From NCBI GenBank assembly GCA_001771235.1, contig METF01000295.1, positions 2,540-8,622 on the forward strand: DNA of 6,083 nucleotides. The letters are read 5' to 3'. Positions 1 to 4,580 of the stretch are shown here, in pieces. Made by a program: the position numbers and the translations under genes. Below the pieces are notes generated by a model. The model was not told the DNA's origin. It saw only the letters and a program-made list of their open reading frames with translations, and searched no databases. The first letter of the stretch is position 1. Each line of letters starts with the position of its first letter. Source of the DNA: Candidatus Zhuqueibacterota bacterium RBG_16_48_16. GTDB lineage: Bacteria > Zhuqueibacterota > Zhuqueibacteria > Residuimicrobiales > Sediminimicrobiaceae.

Positions 1-380
1 AGCCCGATCCCTTTGCCGTCGCTTAAGACCCAGGCGGCGTATATCCGGTCCTGGTTGCCGATGGTCAGCGTCGGGTTTTCGCCGTAATCGAGTAATTGCG
101 GCTGCGACCAGTTCCGTCCGCTTTGGCTGTGGAGCCACATCACGGCAGGCCGGCCTTCGACAGAATCCTGGTAGACCACGACGAGCCGGTCATCGGACGT
201 CCTGGCCATCCTTCTGCCGTTGTTAAAGGCGGTGGCATCTGCCCTGTCCGAATCGGCAATTTTAATAGGTACTCCGGAAAAACACATTTCGGTTGTTCCA
301 TAAAGAAGAAAAAGAACTATACTGGCAACGATCTTGTTTGTCAAGCTCGTCTTTGGCGAGAAAAGATTTGTAAAGGGCAT
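1..380 (-). CDS. Exported sialidase/BNR-like beta-propeller protein (5' part, runs off the left edge)
   Basis: The minus strand is open from an ATG at 380 to the window edge (126 codons), so only the N-terminus is present. The start is well supported: a GGAGG Shine-Dalgarno at 390-386 lies 5 nt upstream. Residues 1-36 look like a signal peptide: a K-containing n-region (K10, K16), a hydrophobic core IVASIVLFLLYG (about 17-28) and a small-residue region near CFSG. After that the text reads like a sialidase/BNR-repeat protein: RRMARTSDDRLVVVYQD, then VMWLHSQSGRNW (a degenerate Asp-box, keeping G-x-x-W), then a strand IYAAWVLSDG. Such proteins fold as beta-propellers and bind or cleave glycans outside the cytoplasm. 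The catalytic residues would lie in the missing part, so enzyme activity and GH family cannot be assigned. Existence of the gene is near certain; the family call is moderate. It is transcribed divergently from the transporter operon. Confidence 0.75.
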   Translation of the reverse strand, partial: MPFTNLFSPKTSLTNKIVASIVLFLLYGTTEMCFSGVPIKIADSDRADATAFNNGRRMARTSDDRLVVVYQDSVEGRPAVMWLHSQSGRNWSQPQLLDYGENPTLTIGNQDRIYAAWVLSDGKGIG

Positions 381-424
381 AGAGACCTCCCCGGTTTATA
401 GTTCAACCTGACCGGAATAATTCA

Positions 425-575
425 TTGCCACAAAGTCCCGAAGGCACTACACTACACAAAATTTAGAGAATATTTAGTTTGTCGAGCAACTGCAATGATT
501 CGATACAAAAATACGGTTTTAAACACACTGCTTTATAACTTTGTGATCCTTTGTGACTTGGTGCCTTTGCTGCAA
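425..575. repeat. Inverted pair A of a degenerate intergenic repeat
   Basis: The reverse complement of 425-460 and the forward sequence 540-575 align without gaps at 24 of 36 positions. Both begin TTTGTG, pass through a (C)CTT-G-G block and end in CTTTG..GCAA. The arms are separated by about 80 bp. The similarity may continue outward: ATGAAT follows both arms when read outward, at slightly different offsets. The arms could be decayed ends of a small mobile element, or two independent copies of a dispersed repeat in opposite orientation. No open frame or transposase lies between them. Confidence 0.55.
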
Positions 576-633
576 AAATCTATGAATAACGCAGGCTAAG
601 ATTCGAAAATGAAAAACCACTACTTTTTTAATT

Positions 634-700
634 GCCTACGAAATACGCGAAAAAACACAAAAACAGAATAAGTTTAGTGCCTTTCGTGTGTTTAGTGGGC
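634..700. repeat. Inverted pair B of a related degenerate repeat
   Basis: The reverse complement of 634-661 and the forward sequence 673-700 match at 18 of 28 positions. They share TTTCG-GT, then TTT-GT-GGC at the outer end. The arms are only 11 bp apart, so the whole could fold as a long imperfect hairpin. The wording (TTTAGTGCCTTTCGTGTG) is clearly kin to pair A (GTGCCTTTG), so the region seems to hold four copies of one repeat family arranged as two inverted pairs. Confidence 0.5.
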
Positions 701-862
701 TTGAATTGGTAGTGAATCAATGTTCCCGGTTCAATCTGGATATTTAGGCTCAAATTTTATTTCAAAGAGGATGGCAAATAGTAAGCCATTCAATACACTT
801 AATCAAGTAAAAAGCAGGTCTATTTGGAGCAGAAATGGATTGCAGGAAAAGTGGTAATAGTT

Positions 863-878
863 CTTTATAACTATAAAG
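863..878. repeat. 16-bp palindrome CTTTATA-AC-TATAAAG
   Basis: A perfect 7-bp inverted repeat around a 2-bp centre. Its left part (CTTTATAACT) also occurs at 531-540. It could be a protein-binding site or simply AT-rich chance; nothing downstream within 200 bp is a confident gene. Confidence 0.3.
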
Positions 879-1089
879 GTGCATATTTTTCGTTCTGTGA
901 AAATATTTCGTGGGAGAATTCTCACCGAATGTTTCGTCCCTAATTATTCTGCCGAAGAATCATTCTGCCATTTTTATGGACCGAGCCGAAATCAAGTAAT
1001 CGCGTCCAGGCAGGAAAACAGGACTGTCCCACAGGAACTCGACAAAATGACCTCAACAACATCTGAATGGTTGCCTGAAGAATATCCTC

Positions 1090-1118
1090 TTGCAATAGTA
1101 GCGAAATTTTCCTACAAT
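1090..1118 (+). promoter_or_regulatory. Sigma70-like promoter of the transporter-cotH operon
   Basis: TTGCAA at 1090-1095 (4 of 6 to consensus) and TACAAT at 1113-1118 (5 of 6) are separated by exactly 17 bp. Transcription would begin near 1125, giving a leader of about 30 nt before the ATG at 1154. Orientation, spacing and position directly before an SD-bearing gene support it, although sigma70 consensus use in this lineage is assumed. Confidence 0.5.
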
Positions 1119-1141
1119 AATTCGGCTTGTAGAAATTTTCG
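1102..1141 (+). promoter_or_regulatory. Imperfect inverted repeat over the -10 and start site; candidate operator
   Basis: CGAAATTTT-C-CTACAA (1102-1117) pairs with TTGTAG-AAATTTTCG (1127-1141): 6 bp perfect, one bulged C, then 8 of 9 bp, with a 9-nt loop. The left arm contains the predicted -10 element and the loop contains the predicted start point. A transcript from that promoter would therefore lack the left arm, so this fits a DNA operator better than an mRNA hairpin. If transcription starts further upstream, an RNA hairpin ending 1 nt before the Shine-Dalgarno (AAGGA, 1143-1147) would form instead. Confidence 0.45.
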
Positions 1142-1153
1142 AAAGGATAATAT

Positions 1154-1594
1154 ATGAGCAAGAACATGCTGGGTATTCTTTTTGGCGGATTCATTCCGGC
1201 GTTGTGTTACGGATTGGCTGGCGTTCTTCAAAAATCAAGCACGCAAAGCGGAATCAGCCTGCCTTTGTACATTCTCGCCACCGGAACAGGAGTGGTGTTT
1301 GTCGGAGTGATCCTGGTGATTTTTACGCCGGAAAGGATAATTTCCTTCGAATCCGGAGGTTACGCCATGGCGATCGGCCTGTTCTGGGGACTGGGAATGA
1401 CACTTGTTGCTGTCGCCCTGTCCAAATACCATGCCCCGGTGAGCAAGCTGGCGCCGCTGTATAATATGAACACCCTGGTGACCGTTGTGCTGGGATTGAT
1501 TATTTTTTCAGAATTCAAAGAAGTCAACACCGTACGGCTGCTGATTGGTGCACTGCTCATCGTCATTGGCGGAACGCTTGTGGCAAATTCCTGA
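1154..1594 (+). CDS. Half-size EamA/DMT-superfamily membrane transporter
   Basis: A 146-residue integral inner-membrane protein with about five predicted helices: residues 5-26 (GGFIPALCYGLAGVLQ), 37-58, 69-89 (GLFWGLGMTLVAVAL), 95-117 (PLYNMNTLVTVVLGLIIF) and 123-144 (LLIGALLIVIGGTLVA). The last two helices, with '..N.LVTVVLGLIIFSEFKE' then 'LLIGALLIVIGG', are the classic EamA C-terminal signature, where an acidic turn precedes the final glycine-rich helix. Full-length DMT carriers have two such domains in about 300 residues; this is a single-domain version that would have to work as a dimer. The substrate cannot be read from sequence; small polar metabolites or sugars are usual for the superfamily. 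The ATG at 1154 has AAGGA 6 nt upstream. The stop lies 21 nt before the CotH gene, suggesting cotranscription. Confidence 0.8.
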   Translation: MSKNMLGILFGGFIPALCYGLAGVLQKSSTQSGISLPLYILATGTGVVFVGVILVIFTPERIISFESGGYAMAIGLFWGLGMTLVAVALSKYHAPVSKLAPLYNMNTLVTVVLGLIIFSEFKEVNTVRLLIGALLIVIGGTLVANS

Positions 1595-1615
1595 GCAGAA
1601 AGAAAGGTCTTTTTT

Positions 1616-3241
1616 ATGACCTCCCCAAGATCAAATCGTTATCTTTTCACTCCCCTTTTGTTATTGGTAATGGCCTGGCGGATGCCCGCCCAGGTGAATC
1701 TTACCTCCTCCGATCTCCCCATCGTCGTCATCGATACTCAGGGCCGGTCGATTGTCGAATCGACCCGGATCGAAGCTTTTATGGGCGTTGTCGATCACCA
1801 AGGATCAAGGAACAGCATGGATGATCCTTTTGACGGCTATAACGGCAGAATTGCCATCGAGCTAAGGGGAAGCGCTTCTGCGGCGTATCCCAAAAAACAG
1901 TATCGTTTCGAAACCCAGGACTCCCTGGGCAATAACCTGAATGTCGAATTGCTCGGCCTGCCGCGCGAAAACGACTGGATTTTTTATGGTCCCTATGACG
2001 ACCAGTCTCTGATCCGCAATGTCCTGGCCTATAATTTATCGCTCCAAATCGGACGCTATGCCAGCCGAACGCGGTACTGTGAGCTGGTGCTCAATGATGA
2101 TTACCAGGGATTGTACGTCCTGATGGAAAAGATCAAGAGGGACAGGAGGCGGGTGGATGTGGCCGAGATGGATGCGGACGATACCTCGGGCGATTCGCTG
2201 ACTGGTGGCTATATTTTTAAAATCGACAAGAGCGCCGGAGAAAATGTCGACGGATGGCGATCCAACATGGGCGTTCGCTACCAGTACCATTATCCGCAAG
2301 CGGATGACGTGGTGCAGGAGCAGCAGGATTACCTGAGGGATTATATGGATGAGTTCGAAACTGCGATGAACGAGACAAATTTTGATGATCCGCAAAGAGG
2401 CTACCCGAGCTACATCGACGTCGAGTCTTTTGTCGATCATTTTATTCTCAATGAATTCTGCAAAAACGTCGATGCTTATCGCATCAGTGCGTTCTTGTAC
2501 AAAGATCGGGATAGCAAGGACAAGCTGCTTTATGCCGGACCTATATGGGATTTTAATCTGAGCTTTGGCAAAGCCTGGTTTTCTGAGGATCTTTTTGTCA
2601 CGGAAGGCTGGCAGGTCGATTATCGACTGTACCGGCCCTGGGACGGATACCAGGTGCCGTTCTGGTGGGAAAAGCTGGGGCATCATCCCGGCTTTATCGA
2701 CCGGGTGCAAGTCCGATGGCGTGAGCTGCGTCGAGAGGTCATAACCACAGACGCCTTATTTTCCACCATAGATGGCTGGGTGGATTCTTTACAAGAGGCG
2801 AGGATCAGGAATTTCCAGCGATGGCCAGGTTCCGAAGAACATCCCTACAACGAGGAGATCGAGCGTCTCAAAGAGTGGGTTATCGGCCGTCTGGAATGGA
2901 TGGATCAGCAGCTCGACTATGATGTGCCACAGCGGGTGGTTTATAATCCAGTGTCAGCAGCGGATGATTTTCGACTGTATCAAAACCATCCCAATCCCTT
3001 CAATTCCTCGACGGCGATTTCTTACCATCTGGACAAACCGGCTCGCGTCCGGCTTTTGATTTACGCGCTCGATGGCCAGTTGGTGAGGAGCTTGGTCGAA
3101 GAAAAACAGAATGATGGTGAGAAAAGAGTCGTGTGGGACGGCAGGAATAGCCTGGGTCATCCGTCCAGCTCGGGACTGTATCTTTGCCAGTTGTTCGTGG
3201 GAAATCGACAACAGATCATAAAAATGGTTTTATACAGATGA
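1616..3241 (+). CDS. Secreted CotH-family atypical kinase with T9SS C-terminal sorting domain
   Basis: A 541-residue protein. Residues 1-26 form a signal peptide (hydrophobic FTPLLLLVMAW, then small residues). Residues about 33-85 (LPIVVIDT..MGVVDH) match the beta-rich start common in CotH proteins. Residues 78-430 form the CotH domain: IELRGSAS..YPKKQYRFET, LLGLPRENDWIFYGPYDD, LIRNVLAYNL, ELVLNDDYQGLYVLMEKIKRD, GGYIFKIDK, KNVDAYRISAFLYKD and GPIWDFNLSFG. CotH of spore formers is an atypical protein kinase. Here E171/K172, N284/D286 and D312 of WDFN are the likely nucleotide- and metal-site residues (assignment by motif, not structure). Residues about 450-541 are a FlgD-like Ig/T9SS type A sorting domain: NHPNPFN, VRLLIYALDGQLVRSLV, VVWDGRNSLG and SSGLYLCQL. 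The protein should therefore be exported by Sec and then moved across or onto the outer membrane. An AGAAAGG Shine-Dalgarno (1601-1607) lies 8 nt before the ATG. Substrate unknown. Confidence 0.88.
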   Translation: MTSPRSNRYLFTPLLLLVMAWRMPAQVNLTSSDLPIVVIDTQGRSIVESTRIEAFMGVVDHQGSRNSMDDPFDGYNGRIAIELRGSASAAYPKKQYRFETQDSLGNNLNVELLGLPRENDWIFYGPYDDQSLIRNVLAYNLSLQIGRYASRTRYCELVLNDDYQGLYVLMEKIKRDRRRVDVAEMDADDTSGDSLTGGYIFKIDKSAGENVDGWRSNMGVRYQYHYPQADDVVQEQQDYLRDYMDEFETAMNETNFDDPQRGYPSYIDVESFVDHFILNEFCKNVDAYRISAFLYKDRDSKDKLLYAGPIWDFNLSFGKAWFSEDLFVTEGWQVDYRLYRPWDGYQVPFWWEKLGHHPGFIDRVQVRWRELRREVITTDALFSTIDGWVDSLQEARIRNFQRWPGSEEHPYNEEIERLKEWVIGRLEWMDQQLDYDVPQRVVYNPVSAADDFRLYQNHPNPFNSSTAISYHLDKPARVRLLIYALDGQLVRSLVEEKQNDGEKRVVWDGRNSLGHPSSSGLYLCQLFVGNRQQIIKMVLYR

Positions 3242-3384
3242 TCTTCGCTTTTGTGGTACACCCTTCATGGTATGAAACCCGTTGGATAAATTAATGGAGG
3301 GCGTGAACTCATGAGGTGATCGTTTGCGCCTGCGGATACGATTAACGACTAGCATTAGGCAAGCACGTCCCTGACTTGTTTACA

Positions 3385-3429
3385 GGCCGCATCCGGCCCG
3401 CTTGTCCTCGCCTGTCGCGAGTATTTTTT
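3385..3429 (+). terminator. Tandem hairpins with T-run, terminator of the plus-strand operon
   Basis: Two GC-rich hairpins lie 144 bp after the CotH stop: GGCCG-CATC-CGGCC (3385-3398) and CTCGC-CTGTC-GCGAG (3407-3421). The second is followed at once by TATTTTTT (3422-3429), so it has the form of an intrinsic terminator for plus-strand transcription. On the minus strand no T-run follows, so it would not stop transcripts from the HicB gene. The 5-bp stem is short, which limits confidence. Confidence 0.5.
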
Positions 3430-3472
3430 GGGATGGTGTGGGGATGGCTTGAGTGAAACCGCCTCTTACCGA

Positions 3473-3808
3473 TTAATCCGAAACAACCGATTTTAATCTT
3501 TTAACTAAAAAATTATTCAAGCTTTCACCGGCAGTCAATGCCTTAAGAGCAAGAGCTTTGTGTAATTCTGGTCCAGTACGTATTACAAATTTACCAGAAT
3601 ATTCTCTATGAGTATGAGGGGGTAATGGACGTTTGTCGTCCTTATAAATATCGATCCACTCATCAAGAATTTTAGAAAGGTCTTGATAGACTTTCAATTC
3701 ATCATCACCATGACAACATTTGCCAATCCACCCGGGAACGGATCCAACATAGCAATTATCTTCTGAAGACCATTCTACTATTTTTAAATATTTGTCTTTA
3801 TCTCTCAT
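3473..3808 (-). CDS. Orphan HicB-family antitoxin
   Basis: A 111-residue protein if started at the ATG at 3808. This start is preferred because AGGAAG (3821-3816) sits 7 nt upstream and the HicB fold begins right after it (DKYLKIVEWS). An in-frame ATG at 3853 would add 15 basic residues (MARKISKTKTSGSDR) without a good ribosome site. Residues 6-65 (LKIVEWSSEDNCYVGSVPGW..HGDDELKVYQDL) are the partly degraded RNase H-like HicB fold, which binds HicA toxin in known systems. Residues 71-107 (SGKFVIRTGPELHKALALKA..GESLNNFLVKRL) are a ribbon-helix-helix DNA-binding domain. HicB proteins neutralise HicA mRNA interferase and repress their own operon. No HicA-like frame is visible on either side, so this is an orphan: a remnant, or a stand-alone regulator. 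Confidence 0.82.
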   Translation of the reverse strand: MRDKDKYLKIVEWSSEDNCYVGSVPGWIGKCCHGDDELKVYQDLSKILDEWIDIYKDDKRPLPPHTHREYSGKFVIRTGPELHKALALKALTAGESLNNFLVKRLKSVVSD

Positions 3809-3860
3809 TCTGTCACTTCCTGAAGTTTTTGTCTTACTAATTTTTCTTGCCATATCTCAC

Positions 3861-3880
3861 GATACTGAAATGATACTATA
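3861..3880 (-). promoter_or_regulatory. Candidate -10 and tandem operator of the HicB gene
   Basis: Read on the minus strand, a TATAGT -10-like hexamer (3880-3875) overlaps the first of two AGTATC direct repeats (3877-3872 and 3866-3861), whose starts are 11 bp apart. One-turn spacing of 6-bp sites is typical of ribbon-helix-helix repressors, and the HicB protein encoded directly downstream carries such a domain. No good -35 hexamer is visible. The repeats are seen directly; autoregulation is inference. Confidence 0.35.
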
Positions 3881-3964
3881 AAATCAATAAAGTTCTAAAC
3901 TGTGAAGCAACTTTCGGATTAACATATTGGTTTGCAGGTTGAAACAACACATATTGACTACTGG

Positions 3965-4261
3965 CTATCTTCCATCCAGGTATTTCGAGGCGAATTCAAA
4001 AAAAGCCGGCCAATCCGGGGCATCCGTGTGGCCGCCGTTATGATATCGATAAGCTACATCACCTGAGATATAGCTGACATCGATCCGCGGTTTATCATCG
4101 GGCACGACCAATCCCTGTTTTCCGAGCAGCTCGTAAACCGGGGTTGCACCTGCGGCGGTCAAATAGATGCCGTAAGGATCCGTCCAGGAGTCCTGAATTC
4201 CTCCGTTGAGAAACACCGGACGAGGGGCGCAGAGCGACAGCAGCGAGTGGGTGTCTTTCAT
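3965..4261 (-). pseudogene. C-terminal remnant of a carbohydrate esterase-like alpha/beta hydrolase
   Basis: These 98 codons end at TAG on 3965 and read as the tail of acetylxylan/glucuronoyl esterase-like hydrolases: LLSLCAPRPVFLNGG, then D-W-DP-G (DSWTDPYG), PVYELLGKQGL, GDVAYRYHNGGHTDAPDWPAFFEFASKYL. The H of GGHTDAPDW is in the place of the catalytic His; the nucleophile elbow and the whole N-terminal 70-80% of the domain are absent. Family members usually exceed 300 residues. The frame upstream of the Met at 4261 has no family similarity; instead it runs into a nucleotidyltransferase N-terminus in another frame. The ATG at 4261 is therefore probably an internal codon exposed by a deletion or rearrangement. 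A stable, functional protein is unlikely. Confidence 0.75.
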
Positions 4262-4263
4262 GG

Positions 4264-4317
4264 TCTTCCTATTACTAAATAATCCACCCTATTTGAGTTT
4301 AGCAATCTCAAAAAATC
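4264..4317 (-). pseudogene. N-terminal stub of an MNT/AbiEii-type nucleotidyltransferase
   Basis: Reading minus from 4317, the frame gives DFLRLLNSNRVDYLVIG followed by two foreign codons and a stop at 4260-4258. This is the characteristic opening of small nucleotidyltransferases of toxin-antitoxin type, whose next residues are normally GYAV and then the catalytic acidic residues. The similarity stops at the first Gly of that motif, where the esterase remnant begins in a different frame. The upstream end is also damaged or merged: a TAA (4320-4318), which is the stop of the preceding small gene, comes directly before the D, and only a TTG at 4311-4309 could serve as start. Call made from memory of the family; short length limits certainty. 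Confidence 0.5.
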
Positions 4318-4482
4318 TTAAAGTCTTCCGGTAGATGAGTCATAGCCATATATTATTTTCCTCATGATTTCAATAGCCTCTATTCTCTCCTGTGGTGATT
4401 TGGATAACCAATATTCTTTTTCATCTCCGCCATCATACAGGTTGCCAATAGAAAAGGCTGATCTGTCGACCTTGATCTCCAT
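4318..4482 (-). CDS. 54-aa small protein, putative partner of a TA-type nucleotidyltransferase
   Basis: ATG at 4482, stop TAA at 4318; an in-frame TGA lies 6 nt before the ATG, so this is the only start. The protein is MEIKVDRSAFSIGNL, then D-GGDEKEYWLSKSPQERIEAIE, then MRKIIYGYDSSTGRL. The pattern 'F-x2-x2-L...D-x2-YWL-x-K/R-P-x-ER-x-EA-x-E..R...YGYD..T.RL' is one I know from short hypothetical proteins (about 60-75 residues) encoded directly before DUF6036/AbiEii-like nucleotidyltransferases. Here it ends right after TGRL, about 10-20 residues earlier than relatives that continue with a helical tail. The stub of the expected nucleotidyltransferase follows at once. No strong Shine-Dalgarno is present (TGAGAA before ATG). 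It lies 77 nt downstream of the fic stop on the same strand, so it may be read through from fic. Possibly truncated; function unknown, antitoxin-like role inferred. Confidence 0.65.
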   Translation of the reverse strand: MEIKVDRSAFSIGNLYDGGDEKEYWLSKSPQERIEAIEIMRKIIYGYDSSTGRL

Positions 4483-4540
4483 TTCTCAACGGGCCCTTTT
4501 TATCTTAATTTCTTTGACGACGCCTGAATAGATACAACAT

Positions 4541-4580
4541 ATTACCCTTATTATTACCTCTATAAAGGGGCATTACCCTT
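4541..4580. repeat. 9-bp direct repeat ATTACCCTT flanking the fic stop
   Basis: ATTACCCTT occurs at 4541-4549 and 4572-4580, with a related ATTACCTC at 4553-4560 between them. The second copy lies inside the last codons of the Fic gene. It may be a small tandem duplication at the 3' end of fic; no insertion is delimited by it. Confidence 0.3.

Larger units (their letters stand above)
391..1089. other. Long AT-rich intergenic region without a convincing gene
   Basis: About 700 bp between two divergent transcription units. Stops are frequent in all frames over 391-878. From 879 a GTG-started frame (92 codons) and an antisense frame both stay open, but neither has recognisable protein character. 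The region contains two inverted pairs of a degenerate G/T-rich repeat (425-575 and 634-700), a 16-bp palindrome (863-878) and a 10-bp direct repeat CTTTATAACT (531-540 and 863-872). It must also contain the promoter of the minus-strand sialidase-like gene, which I could not place with confidence. Confidence 0.6.

Noticed and set aside
879..1157. A plus-strand GTG-started open frame of 92 codons whose stop overlaps the transporter ATG by ATGA, with an antisense frame at 940-1194.
   Set aside because: Neither product resembles a protein family or has domain-like composition. The frame runs through the predicted promoter and inverted repeat of the transporter operon. The ATGA overlap is suggestive but most likely chance.
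2036..2710. A 224-codon minus-strand open frame inside the CotH gene.
   Set aside because: It is antisense to strongly conserved CotH coding sequence, which has clear domain motifs on the plus strand.
3281..3360. GTTGGAT and GACTAGCATTAGGC-like words suggesting an integron attC site near the HicB gene.
   Set aside because: No matching RYYYAAC partner at the right distance and no overall attC fold; the match to the loose consensus is expected by chance.
3242..3472. Possible tRNA or small RNA in the GC-rich gap after the CotH gene.
   Set aside because: No T-arm GTTC motif, acceptor stem or CCA was found; the hairpins there are better explained as a terminator.
3922..3956. Direct repeat ACATATTG at 3922-3929 and 3949-3956.
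   Set aside because: Too short and AT-rich to be meaningful alone; no symmetry or link to a start site.
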